Positions 56,595 through 64,000 of a DNA stretch of 64,000 nt are shown here, one piece after another. The DNA comes from JAICYJ01 sp038212095. GTDB taxonomy: Bacteria > Actinomycetota > Thermoleophilia > Gaiellales > JAICJC01. The notes under the pieces were generated by a model. That model ran no database searches. It had not been told where the DNA came from and saw nothing but the letters and a program-made list of their open reading frames with translations. The translations under genes and the position numbers were made by a program. Location of the stretch: the NCBI GenBank assembly GCA_038212095.1, contig JBBQUW010000013.1, positions 1 through 64,000 of the forward strand. Direction: 5' to 3'. Each line of letters opens with the position of its first letter. The stretch's first letter is position 1.

Positions 56595-58871
56595 CTACCC
56601 ATCGCGCAGCAGCCGGGTCACCGGCTCGGACATGATGCGGCGCGCCACCCAGGCTGACGCCCCCGCGGCGATCGCTCCCAGGCCGGCCAGCGAGACCAGC
56701 ACTGCGGCCGTCCCGGCCCGCAGCGACACCGTCGCGTACGGCGCCGCCAGTTGGGCCGCCTGCGGTCCCAGCACCACTCGCTCCGCCACCACAGCTACCG
56801 GGGCCGCCAGCACCACCACCGTCGCGGCCACGCCAAAGAACAGCAGAGCCACCTGTCGCCGGTCGGCGCCGCACGCTCGCAGCAGCCCGACCGTCGTGCG
56901 TCGCTCCAACGCTGTCAGCGCCAGCATCTGGGCGAGCACGTACAGACACACCAGCCCGTCGATGATCGCGACCGTGCGCAGCAGCGCCGCCACCACGCCC
57001 AGGAACTGCGCGTTTCGGCTGGTGACGCCTCCCACTGTCGATGGCCGGTTGCCGGTCAGGTTGAGCGCCGCCGTGACCGATGCCAGGTCAGCTCCATCCT
57101 TCAGCTTGATAACGGTCTGGCCACCGCGAAACGTGCAGAACTCACGGTCAGGCCGGACGTACGCCATCCGGCCGTCGTTGTCCAGCGTGCGCACGATGCC
57201 AACCACCCGGAAGCGAGCCTCGTCGCCGTCCGAGAACTGCACGGCCAGCGTTGATCCCGGCACCAGTCCGAGCGCTGTCGCCAAGCCCTGGCCGACCTCG
57301 ACCTCGCCCGGCCGCGTGGCTCGACGTCCGGCCGACAGCGGTGGATCCTCGAACGCCAGACGATTGCCGCAGTAGGCCACCAGGTTGAACGCCTCACCGA
57401 GCTGGAACGAGTCGACAACCGGCGTCGAGAACCGTTGCGCGGCGTCGGCCACACCCGGCAGCCGCCGGATCCTGGGCAGTGCCCGCACCGAGCTGTGCGA
57501 GGTCAGCTGGTAGTTCTTGCCGATCGTGGTGGGGTCGTTCTCGAGCCGTTGCAGCGTCGTCGCCAGTGCCAGCAACAGCAGCACGACCGCCACCGAGCTG
57601 GCCACGACGATGGCGGTCGAGAAGGTGCGTATCGGGCGGCGCAGCGCGATCCGTATCCCGAGGCCGACGGCACCACCGGGCAATCGCAGCGATCGCGATC
57701 CGGCCGGCAGCTCGGCGTCGCGTAGCATCGCCGCGGTGGGTCGCCGGCAGGCGCGCCACGTCGGCCACGCCGCCGCCGCCGTCACCAGTGCCACGATCGC
57801 GAGCAGGCTGAGCGCGAGCGGAAGCAGCAGCGTCGCCCCCCGGGGTAGCTGGTTGAGCGCTTCCAGCAGCCGAGCGCTGGCACCGTCCGCAGCCCACCAG
57901 CCGACAACCAGGCCAAGCGCGGCGGCCGGTAGGGCCACGGCCGCCGCCTCAACGCCGGCCGCCGCAGCTATCGCTCGCGGCGAGGCTCCGATCGCGCGCA
58001 GCAGGCCGATCGTCTCCAGCCGGCGCTGCACCTCCGCTCGCGAGGACACGGCCACCATCACACCGGCCGCCGCCAGCGCTCCCAGTGACACCGCCACCAG
58101 CAGCGCGATCACGATCCCCGCCGCACCATCGATCAGCACGCCCACGCCCTCTCGGGTCACGATCGTCAGACCATGCAGCCCGTAGCCGGCCGATCGCGCC
58201 TGTTCGAGCGTCACGTCCAACTGGGAGCGGTCGTTGACCCACAGCAGCGCGATATTGATCGACTTGGCGGTACCCGTTGTGTCAATCCGGCGCACCGTTC
58301 GGTAGGGCATCCAGATACGCGCGCCGGCGGCCAAGGGGTAGGCCACGTTATCGGGCGCCACCGCGACCCCGACGACGAGTGCGAGCACGGATCCGCCGTG
58401 GGCCGCGTCGCCGACCGTGATCCGCTCACCGGGCCGCAGATGCCACTGATCGGCCAGGCCGCGCTCGACCACAACCTCGTCAGGGCGGCCGGAGAGGTCG
58501 CGTCCCGCCACGATCGCGTACCCGTGTCGCATTCCCACCGTCCCGAACAGGTCGCCGCTGGTGATCGGCACGCGGCCGGGCGCACGCACGTACTGCGATC
58601 GAAACTCCAGCTGGTACGACGCCGCCGCCAGGTTGGGCAACGAGCGCACCCGGCCCATCACCAGCGCGGCGTCGCGCGTGTCGAAGTGCACGATCACGTC
58701 GGGCATGCCGGCCGCGTCGGCGGATCGCGCGAACCCATCATGCAGGTTGAAGCTGACGGTCACGGCGGCGCCGGTCATGGCCGCCGCGGCGGCGATACCG
58801 AGCGCTGCCAGCAGTGCCCGCCCTCGCCGACGGCGCAGCCGGGCGACCGCGCCCGCCAGCAGCGGCCTCAC
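56595..58871 (-). CDS. FtsX/MacB-type ABC transporter permease
   Basis: 758 aa. Two FtsX repeats: one N-terminal helix (LLAALGIAAAAAMTGAAVTV), a large extracytoplasmic domain, helices at about 255-375 (AGIVIALLVAVSLGALAAAG), a second helix and ectodomain (about 415-625), and three terminal helices (ATVVVLAAPVAVVAERVVLG). This layout belongs to lipoprotein release, peptide or signalling-type ABC systems that do not translocate through a pore. It overlaps the ATPase gene by 4 nt (ATGA). Confidence 0.88.
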   Translation of the reverse strand: MRPLLAGAVARLRRRRGRALLAALGIAAAAAMTGAAVTVSFNLHDGFARSADAAGMPDVIVHFDTRDAALVMGRVRSLPNLAAASYQLEFRSQYVRAPGRVPITSGDLFGTVGMRHGYAIVAGRDLSGRPDEVVVERGLADQWHLRPGERITVGDAAHGGSVLALVVGVAVAPDNVAYPLAAGARIWMPYRTVRRIDTTGTAKSINIALLWVNDRSQLDVTLEQARSAGYGLHGLTIVTREGVGVLIDGAAGIVIALLVAVSLGALAAAGVMVAVSSRAEVQRRLETIGLLRAIGASPRAIAAAAGVEAAAVALPAAALGLVVGWWAADGASARLLEALNQLPRGATLLLPLALSLLAIVALVTAAAAWPTWRACRRPTAAMLRDAELPAGSRSLRLPGGAVGLGIRIALRRPIRTFSTAIVVASSVAVVLLLLALATTLQRLENDPTTIGKNYQLTSHSSVRALPRIRRLPGVADAAQRFSTPVVDSFQLGEAFNLVAYCGNRLAFEDPPLSAGRRATRPGEVEVGQGLATALGLVPGSTLAVQFSDGDEARFRVVGIVRTLDNDGRMAYVRPDREFCTFRGGQTVIKLKDGADLASVTAALNLTGNRPSTVGGVTSRNAQFLGVVAALLRTVAIIDGLVCLYVLAQMLALTALERRTTVGLLRACGADRRQVALLFFGVAATVVVLAAPVAVVAERVVLGPQAAQLAAPYATVSLRAGTAAVLVSLAGLGAIAAGASAWVARRIMSEPVTRLLRDG

Positions 58872-59539
58872 CCGATTAGCCGCCCGTCCCTGAGCGTGAG
58901 CACGCGATCGGCCAGAGCTGAGGCCTCGGCGTCGTGCGTGACCAGCAGCACCGCTTGGCCGGCGTCGGCGACCCCGCGCAGCAGCTGGAGCACCGCCAGT
59001 CCCGACTCCTCATCGAGGTTCCCGGTCGGCTCGTCGGCCAGCACCAGCAGGGGTTCGTTGACCAGCGACCGCGCCACCGCCAAGCGCTGCTGTTCGCCGC
59101 CCGACAGCACGCCCGGCAGGCGGGTCGCCGCATCGCTCACCCCCAGCCGATCGATCAGCGCCCGGGCCCGCTCCCGCGCGATCGCACCGTCGCCGGCCAG
59201 CCGGGCCGGGAGCATCACGTTCTCCTCGCCCGTCAGCTCCGGCAACAGGTGGAAGAACTGGAACACGAACCCGACCGCGTGACGGCGAAGCTCGACCAGC
59301 TCTGCCGGTGACGCTCGATCCACTCGCACACCGGCCACCTCGATCTCACCCTCATCGACCGGCTCCAATCCCCCCAGCAGATGCAGAAGCGTCGATTTGC
59401 CCGAGCCCGAACGACCGATCACCGCCGTCAACGTCCCCGCGCCCAGCTCAAGGTCGACGCCGTTCAGCAGGGTGCGTCGCGCCGCGCCCGATCCGACGCT
59501 CTTTCGGACGCCTCGCAGTGTGGCCCCCAAATTTGCCAT
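58868..59539 (-). CDS. LolD/MacB-type ABC transporter ATPase
   Basis: 223 aa. Walker A GRSGSGKST (42-50), signature LSGGEQQRLA (145-154), Walker B VLADEPTG (166-173) with NLDEESG, and switch His in VTHDAEAS. The short LolD-like subunit pairs with the FtsX-type permease that follows. TACTAT 5 nt before ATG 59539 starts the two-gene operon. Confidence 0.93.
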   Translation of the reverse strand: MANLGATLRGVRKSVGSGAARRTLLNGVDLELGAGTLTAVIGRSGSGKSTLLHLLGGLEPVDEGEIEVAGVRVDRASPAELVELRRHAVGFVFQFFHLLPELTGEENVMLPARLAGDGAIARERARALIDRLGVSDAATRLPGVLSGGEQQRLAVARSLVNEPLLVLADEPTGNLDEESGLAVLQLLRGVADAGQAVLLVTHDAEASALADRVLTLRDGRLIG

Positions 59540-59544
59540 GGCTC

Positions 59545-59550
59545 ATAGTA
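59545..59550 (-). promoter_or_regulatory. -10 element TACTAT for the ABC operon
   Basis: TACTAT on the minus strand ends 5 nt before ATG 59539. Confidence 0.5.
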
Positions 59551-59686
59551 GGCGGGGTGGTCAGATCGATGTGTGTGCGCGTCCTGGGCGTACAGCGCGG
59601 CCATCGGGATGGGGCTGCGAGAAACCCGCAACCAGTTCCGGCCGGTCACCGATGTCCAGCCGACTGCCGGCAGGGATAGTGCGAGG

Positions 59687-60346
59687 GTGAACATCGCAAC
59701 GAGGAATGGCAAGCTGGTGAGGGCACGGCGCGGAAGGCAGGACGTGGCGATCCTGGTCGGGGTGGCGGCGGTCGTGTTCTCGGCGCTGTACATCGTCTCC
59801 GATCTGGTCGAGCTCGCCCAGGGTGGGTTCTCCACTCCACAGCTCGTGCTCACCTACGTGGCGGAGGCCGCGATCCCCCTGTTCGTGATCGGGCTGTACG
59901 CGGTGCAGCGGCCGCGCATCGGGCGGCTTGGCTTCTGGGGTGCCATCGGTTACTCGTACACCTTCATCTTCTACTCGAGCACCGTGGTGGTCGCTCTCGC
60001 GAACGGGACGCGCGACTGGGATGCGCTCGTTGCACAGTTCGGCCCCTGGGTGACCATTCACGGCGCCCTGATGCTGGTGGCGGGGTCGGCTTTCGGCGTC
60101 GCCGTGATCCGCGCCGGCGTGCTTCCGCGCTGGACGGGAGCTGCGCTGGTTGCCGGGGTCATCCTGGTGGGAATGTCCTCGACACTGCCCGCCATCGCGC
60201 AGGTCGCGTCGGCCGCGATTCGCGATCTCGCCTTCGCGGGCATGGGTGCCGCGCTGCTGCTACCCAGCCGCGAGGCGCGCCTGACGGTGCGGGCATCGAC
60301 CGGCGCGATGGACGCTGGCGTGAGCGTGGGCACAGTCGCGGTGTAG
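59687..60346 (+). CDS. Hypothetical polytopic membrane protein
   Basis: 219 aa, six helices (VAILVGVAAVVFSALYIVSD, LVLTYVAEAAIPLFVIGLYA, FWGAIGYSYTFIFYSSTVVV, WVTIHGALMLVAGSAFGVAV, GAALVAGVILVGMSSTLPAI, DLAFAGMGAALLLPS). No family recognised with certainty. GTG 59687 gives a short basic N-terminus before helix 1; an upstream start at 59573 is possible but its residues look non-coding. Confidence 0.65.
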   Translation: MNIATRNGKLVRARRGRQDVAILVGVAAVVFSALYIVSDLVELAQGGFSTPQLVLTYVAEAAIPLFVIGLYAVQRPRIGRLGFWGAIGYSYTFIFYSSTVVVALANGTRDWDALVAQFGPWVTIHGALMLVAGSAFGVAVIRAGVLPRWTGAALVAGVILVGMSSTLPAIAQVASAAIRDLAFAGMGAALLLPSREARLTVRASTGAMDAGVSVGTVAV

Positions 60347-60374
60347 GCAGTTCGGCGTCGGAGGGGACGACAAC

Positions 60375-61028
60375 ATGGGTGGAACACACAGAGGGACAAT
60401 CGGTCGGGTGGCCTTGGCGGCGGGCCTGGTGGCGGCGAGCTACCCGGTGCTGCTGCGGCAGCGCTGTCTGACGTGGGGGGCGACGCCCGATGAGATCGCT
60501 CGGGAGCTACCGGGAGACGAGCTGCTTGGCACGGCCGACATCATCTCGACTCGCGCCGTCACCATCGACGCGCCGCCGAACGCGATCTGGCCATGGCTGG
60601 TTCAGATGGGCAGCGGCCGGGGAGGTGCCTATAGCTACGACTGGATCGAGAATCTGTTCGGCCTCGCGATGCACAGTGCGGATGAGATCCTGCCGCAGTT
60701 CCAGAACGTGAAGCTGGGCGATGAGATGGAGCTGGGGCCGAAGGGCCCGAAGATGCGCGTGGAGGTGATCGAGGCGGAGCGCGTGTTCACGCTCCGCCTC
60801 GAGGATGGAAACTGGGTGTGGATCTTCGCACTGTTCTCCGAGGCCGGGTCGACGCGGCTGCTGAGCCGAAACAGGATCGCGACACCTGACACCTCGCCGC
60901 TCACACGGCTGCTCTACCTGATGGTGATGGAGCCCGGCAGCCTCGTCATGGAGCGCAAGATGCTGCTCGGGATCAAGCAACGTGCCGAGCGCCTGGCAGT
61001 TCTGCGAGCGGCCGGGAGGGTCGGATGA
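60375..61028 (+). CDS. SRPBCC (START-like) family protein with N-terminal anchor
   Basis: 217 aa. One hydrophobic helix (GRVALAAGLVAASYPVLL), then LTWGATPDEIARELPGDELL and a START-like ligand-binding fold: TRAVTIDAPPNAIWPWLVQM, GGAYSYDWIENLFGL, FTLRLEDGNWVWIFALF. WGAT...PGDELL...YDWIENL is common in actinobacterial SRPBCC proteins of unknown ligand. GGAGGGG lies 10 nt before the ATG. The next gene overlaps it by 4 nt. Confidence 0.82.
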   Translation: MGGTHRGTIGRVALAAGLVAASYPVLLRQRCLTWGATPDEIARELPGDELLGTADIISTRAVTIDAPPNAIWPWLVQMGSGRGGAYSYDWIENLFGLAMHSADEILPQFQNVKLGDEMELGPKGPKMRVEVIEAERVFTLRLEDGNWVWIFALFSEAGSTRLLSRNRIATPDTSPLTRLLYLMVMEPGSLVMERKMLLGIKQRAERLAVLRAAGRVG

Positions 61029-61672
61029 TGAGCCGCGCGGCTGATCGGCCGCTCCCGGCAGACGAGGGAGCGGCGGTGGATCTGTACTGGCTGCCGCTGG
61101 GAGCGGGCGGCCATTCTGTACGGTGGAACGGGCGCGCCTTCGAGGCGGTGGCGGCGCGGCTGAGGCGCCGGCCGGTGCGTGACCTCTACCACTCCGCGCT
61201 CGAGGTGCGGCTGCCGGCCGCAGGGCGCTTTGTGATCGAGCAGGCCGCGATCCCGGATGGCCACGGCGCGGACAGGGGTGTGGTCGCCGAAGGCCCGGTG
61301 GGCGCCCGCTGGGCTGGCCAGGCGCAGATCTTCCGCTACGAGGTGAGACGTTGGCGTGACGGAGTCATTCCGGATGTCGCGGAGGCCGTCGCCAGTCCAT
61401 GCCGGCTGACCGATGATCCACGCATCGCGCAGCGGCTGTGGGATTGCGTGCCCGACCTTCCCATGCCGGTGTGGGGTCGGGACGAGCTCGACGCCGGCGA
61501 GATGTGGAACTCAAACTCGGTGGTCTCGTGGCTGCTCGTGCGGAGCGGTCTCCCGATCGAGGCGATCCTGCCGCCACTCGGCGGGCGCGCGCCGGGGTGG
61601 AACGCGGGGATCGTGGTCGCCCGGCGAGGGCTGCCGGCTTGCAGCCCGATGCCCGTGGGATTCGCGGCGTGA
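61025..61672 (+). CDS. Conserved-looking hypothetical protein
   Basis: 215 aa, soluble. VDLYWLPLGAGGHSVRWNGR, YHSALEVRLPAAGRFVIEQA, FRYEVRRWRDGVIPDVAEAV, CRLTDDPRIAQRLWDCVPDL and AGEMWNSNSVVSWLLVRSGL. The E-x-W-N-S-N-S segment and surface His/Cys could form an active site, as in papain- or transglutaminase-like small proteins, but this is a guess. ATGATGA overlap with the SRPBCC gene and GTGA overlap with the VIT gene place it in a three-gene operon. Confidence 0.7.
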   Translation: MMSRAADRPLPADEGAAVDLYWLPLGAGGHSVRWNGRAFEAVAARLRRRPVRDLYHSALEVRLPAAGRFVIEQAAIPDGHGADRGVVAEGPVGARWAGQAQIFRYEVRRWRDGVIPDVAEAVASPCRLTDDPRIAQRLWDCVPDLPMPVWGRDELDAGEMWNSNSVVSWLLVRSGLPIEAILPPLGGRAPGWNAGIVVARRGLPACSPMPVGFAA

Positions 61673-62373
61673 CGGGCGGCGTCCTGAGCCGGGAACGGCA
61701 TCTCAGTCACCGCACCGGTTGGCTGCGGGCAGCGGTGCTGGGCGCCGACGACGGCGTCATCTCGGTGGCGGCGATCATCGTCGGCGTCGCCGCTGCCGGC
61801 TCCAGCCGCTCCGCCATCCTCACGGCCGGTATCGCCGGCCTGGTGGCCGGCGCCGCCTCGATGGCGGCCGGTGAGTACGTCTCGGTCAGCTCGCAGGCCG
61901 ACTCGGAGCGTGCCGACCTCGCGCTGGAGCGTCGTGAGCTGGGCAGCGATCCGGAGGGCGAGCGCGCAGAGCTGGCCGCGATCTACCGCGAACGTGGCCT
62001 CTCGGATACGTTGGCCGAGCAGGTCGCGACCGAGCTGAGCGCGCGAGACGACGTGCTGGCGGTGCACGCTCGCGACGAGCTGGGGATGACCGCGCTGTCG
62101 CACGCCCGGCCGCTGCAGGCCGCTGGAGCCTCGTCCGCCGCCTTCACCGCAGGTGCTGCCTTGCCGCCGCTGGCGGTGGTGTTCGCCCCCGCCTCACTTC
62201 GGATCGAGGTGACGATGGCGGCCACTGCGCTGGCGCTCGCGCTGACCGGCTGGGCCGGGGCGTGGATGGGCGGCGCGCCTCCCGCCCGCGGAACGCTACG
62301 CGTGCTGGTCTGGGGAGTCGCGGCGATGGTGCTAACGATGCTCGTCGGCCGCGTCGTCGGTACCGCGGTATGA
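61669..62373 (+). CDS. VIT1/CCC1-family membrane transporter
   Basis: 234 aa. LRAAVLGADDGVISVAAIIV is the family's first helix, GLVAGAASMAAGEYVSVSSQ the second with the Gly-Glu-Tyr-Val signature, followed by a cytoplasmic metal-binding region rich in Glu (ERADLALERRELGSDPEGER) and three further helices. Members move Fe(II) or Mn(II) out of the cytoplasm by proton exchange. GTG 61669 overlaps the preceding stop (GTGA). Confidence 0.9.
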   Translation: MTGGVLSRERHLSHRTGWLRAAVLGADDGVISVAAIIVGVAAAGSSRSAILTAGIAGLVAGAASMAAGEYVSVSSQADSERADLALERRELGSDPEGERAELAAIYRERGLSDTLAEQVATELSARDDVLAVHARDELGMTALSHARPLQAAGASSAAFTAGAALPPLAVVFAPASLRIEVTMAATALALALTGWAGAWMGGAPPARGTLRVLVWGVAAMVLTMLVGRVVGTAV

Positions 62374-62706
62374 GCCGGCGTGGAGATCGGTGAAATGCTG
62401 TTTGCCGGGTCGATGTCTTCGCCGGGTCATCCACACACCGGTCCGTGCGAACATGAAGCCTCCCAGGGCGGTGCTACGCTTCCCGTGCCGGTCCAACCGA
62501 GGCGAAGATATGCCGCTCCTGTCCGAACCGGCTCGGGCTCGCTGGCCGCCCGCATCTGGCCAGCAGAACACTTCGACCAACGACGGACGGCAACCACGTG
62601 GATGCCGATGGCGCAACAGTGTCGGCTGGTTCCCAGTCAGTGCCCTGCGTATCGGTTACGGGCGTGATTCCAGGATCCCGGCGGCGGCCGACGAGGAGGA
62701 ATCGTC
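62374..62706 (+). other. Non-coding stretch and probable leader of the slipin gene
   Basis: I see no convincing gene here. TACGCT at 62475-62480 looks like a -10 and would give a leader of about 220 nt. A 61-codon frame from GTG 62485 has composition unlike a protein gene. AGGAGGA precedes the slipin ATG. Confidence 0.4.
62475..62480 (+). promoter_or_regulatory. Possible -10 element TACGCT of the slipin gene
   Basis: It matches the commonest -10 hexamer of the window but lies far from the gene start at 62707. Confidence 0.3.
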
Positions 62707-63594
62707 ATGATCGCTGTCTATGCACTCATCGCAGTCGCGGTGGTGGCCTTGATCGGAGTTATCACATCGGTTCGGGTGCTCAAGCAGTACGAGCGGGGAG
62801 TCCAGTTTCGGCTTGGTCGGGTAAAGGATGGAGCGCGCGGCCCCGGCTTGATCATGATCGTGCCCTTGATCGATCGGGTGCATCGCGTGTCACTTCGGAT
62901 CGTGACGATGCCGATCCAGTCGCAGGGAATCATCACGAAGGACAACGTCTCGGTGGATGTGTCAGCGGTCGCGTACTTTCGGATCAAGGACGCCGTCAAA
63001 TCAGTTGTTGCGATCGAAAACGTCTATGAAGCGATCAACCAGATCGCTCAGACAACGCTGCGAGCGGTCGTTGGCCGACATACGCTGGACGAGACGCTTT
63101 CAGAGACGGACACGATCAATCGAGACATACGCGAAATCCTTGATGTGCAGACGGAGGAGTGGGGCGTTCAGGTGACCGTGGTCGAACTGAAGGACATCCA
63201 GTTGCCTGAAACGATGAAGCGCGCGATGGCCCGCCAAGCCGAAGCCGAGCGGGAGAAGCGCGCGAAGATCATCGCTGCAGAGGGAGAAGCACTGGCCGCC
63301 GGCGAGCTCGCACACGCTTCAGACGTGATGATGGCCCACCCGATCGCTCTGCAGCTGCGAAACCTGCAATCGCTGGTTGAGATCGGCGTCGACAAGAACA
63401 CGACCGTCGTCTTCCCAGCGCCGCTGATGAGCACCATCCAAGAGCTGACCTCATTCTTGAGTCGCGAGAACGCCAGCGCAAGCAGCCCTCAAGCAGTCGT
63501 CCCTCCCAATGGCGAAGTGATCGCTCCAGAAACCGGCGCCGCTAGCTGGCGAGGCCCGGTGGAGTACCGGGAAGCGGTCTCCATCATCAACTGA
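62707..63594 (+). CDS. Slipin / stomatin-like SPFH membrane protein
   Basis: 295 aa. One N-terminal membrane helix (AVYALIAVAVVALIGVITSV), then the SPFH/band-7 domain: LKQYERGVQFRLGRVKDGAR, GPGLIMIVPLIDRVHRVSLR, IITKDNVSVDVSAVAYFRI, and a coiled coil MKRAMARQAEAEREKRAKII ending in LQSLVEIGVDKNTTVVFPAP. It is a scaffold of ordered membrane domains; prokaryotic slipins are often next to a NfeD gene, not seen here. Its codon use is less GC-biased than its neighbours. AGGAGGA precedes the ATG. Confidence 0.93.
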   Translation: MIAVYALIAVAVVALIGVITSVRVLKQYERGVQFRLGRVKDGARGPGLIMIVPLIDRVHRVSLRIVTMPIQSQGIITKDNVSVDVSAVAYFRIKDAVKSVVAIENVYEAINQIAQTTLRAVVGRHTLDETLSETDTINRDIREILDVQTEEWGVQVTVVELKDIQLPETMKRAMARQAEAEREKRAKIIAAEGEALAAGELAHASDVMMAHPIALQLRNLQSLVEIGVDKNTTVVFPAPLMSTIQELTSFLSRENASASSPQAVVPPNGEVIAPETGAASWRGPVEYREAVSIIN

Positions 63595-63614
63595 TGATCG
63601 GATGAAGGTGGGCG

Positions 63615-63639
63615 ATCGGTCGCGGCGTCCGCGACCGAT
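63615..63639 (+). terminator. Hairpin terminator after the slipin gene
   Basis: A perfect 11-bp stem (63615-63625 with 63629-63639, ATCGGTCGCGG) with a 3-nt loop lies 20 nt after the stop; AACTTTT follows about 17 nt later. Confidence 0.65.
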
Positions 63640-63687
63640 AGCGCGAGCGCACGGGAACTTTTGAATCTGAGCTCCTGTCTGATCTGC

Positions 63688-64000
63688 ATGACGCGGATCC
63701 CTGTTCTCAGAAGCGGAGCGCTGCTCGCCGGCGTTCTCCTCGTAGCAGCCTGCACGGCCGACCGGGCGACCCCGCCACCGAGCGCGCCGCCGCAGGAGCG
63801 TGTGGGCGTAACCTCGGCTGTCCGGGGAAGCACGGTCAGCGCCGTCTACGCGGCGGTCATCCGGCAGCTCGTCACCGTGGATCACGGCTTTGGTGGCCAG
63901 CCATACCCCTACCGTCGGGTGTACGTGCTGAATGGCGTGGTACCGAGCGCCGCAAACCCGATGCACCTGGTGGGGCGGCCCACCGCGCCCTTCGCACCGA
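63688..64000 (+). CDS. Lipoprotein, 3' end beyond the window
   Basis: At least 104 aa. ATG 63688 opens a lipoprotein signal (LRSGALLAGVLLVAAC) with lipobox VAAC, then a Pro-rich spacer (TADRATPPPSAPPQERVGVT) and a folded start VSAVYAAVIRQLVTVDHGFG, YRRVYVLNGVVPSAANPMHL. No family can be assigned from this part. It is separated from the slipin gene by the hairpin at 63615. Confidence 0.75.
   Translation, partial: MTRIPVLRSGALLAGVLLVAACTADRATPPPSAPPQERVGVTSAVRGSTVSAVYAAVIRQLVTVDHGFGGQPYPYRRVYVLNGVVPSAANPMHLVGRPTAPFAP

Noticed and set aside
62485..62667. 61-codon frame from GTG after a TACGCT hexamer
   Set aside because: Residue composition (Arg/Pro/Gln-rich, no hydrophobic core) resembles a shadow frame; the hexamer more likely serves the slipin gene.
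1..64000. tRNA genes, insertion sequences, prophage genes or attachment sites
   Set aside because: No cloverleaf with TTCGA-type arm, no transposase or integrase motif, and no flanking direct repeats were recognised by eye; a tRNAscan or ISfinder run would settle it.

Overview
This is a gene-dense, very GC-rich bacterial chromosome segment with about 65 protein genes. It has no rRNA, no tRNA I could recognise, no insertion sequence, prophage or CRISPR array. The gene content suggests an actinobacterium, most likely a deep-branching Thermoleophilia-like lineage. Supporting features are a GGDEF-HD-GYP gene paired with DUF5317, DUF6328, tandem GNAT proteins, EAL-HDOD, MocR, YcnI/CopCD, many GTG/TTG/CTG starts and many leaderless-type promoters. 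The lineage is an inference; only the high GC and gene content are seen directly.

Layout. 1-7200: the groEL 3' end with its terminator, then membrane glycosyltransferase-like (GT-C) genes, a PAP2 enzyme and a secreted phosphoesterase. 7200-13900: two M20 peptidases, a molybdopterin oxidoreductase, a YgfZ-like protein, a TPR protein, GNAT and CapA. 14100-16700: a tiny peptide with a strong ribosome-binding site, a cyclic-di-GMP GGDEF-HD-GYP gene carrying an in-frame amber codon, and DUF5317. 16700-26400: tandem GNAT, an orphan Cys-rich/HTH family, a copper gene set (CopC-CopD fusion, YcnI, small membrane protein), the DUF1501/DUF1800 pair and a secreted protein. 26400-33100: small proteins, EAL-HDOD, threonine catabolism (tdh-kbl) and a DUF1326-DUF2182-DUF1326 cassette. 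33100-39800: an acetyltransferase/acyl-CoA synthetase, DUF1272, AhpD-like, MocR, polysaccharide deacetylase and DUF6328. 39800-44100: a three-gene operon with two different Rieske fusions, one to a glutamate-synthase FMN domain and one to a thiamine-diphosphate enzyme. 44200-49100: cation antiporter, ECF sigma factor with zinc-finger anti-sigma, amino-acid permease and a PhnD-like protein. 49200-55100: a compact seven-gene run (two c-type haem proteins, AhpD-like, radical SAM, GT2, DUF2064-Nudix fusion, GT-C membrane protein). 55100-64000: metallophosphoesterase, FtsX/LolD-type ABC pair, SRPBCC, VIT family, slipin and a truncated lipoprotein.

Two patterns run across the window. First, about 19 gene starts have a TAnnnT hexamer only 5-10 nt upstream, which is the signature of leaderless or near-leaderless transcription; it settles several start codons, including one CTG. 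Second, five genes are broken by single-base lesions (one amber codon, four genes with frameshifts, several in short homopolymers) while both sides stay conserved. This looks more like residual assembly error or very recent mutation than old pseudogenes.

The most interesting candidates for undescribed biology are the double-Rieske operon (39792-44079), the haem c/radical SAM/glycosyltransferase operon (49225-55093), and the tiny peptide plus hairpin ahead of the cyclic-di-GMP enzyme (14138-16708).
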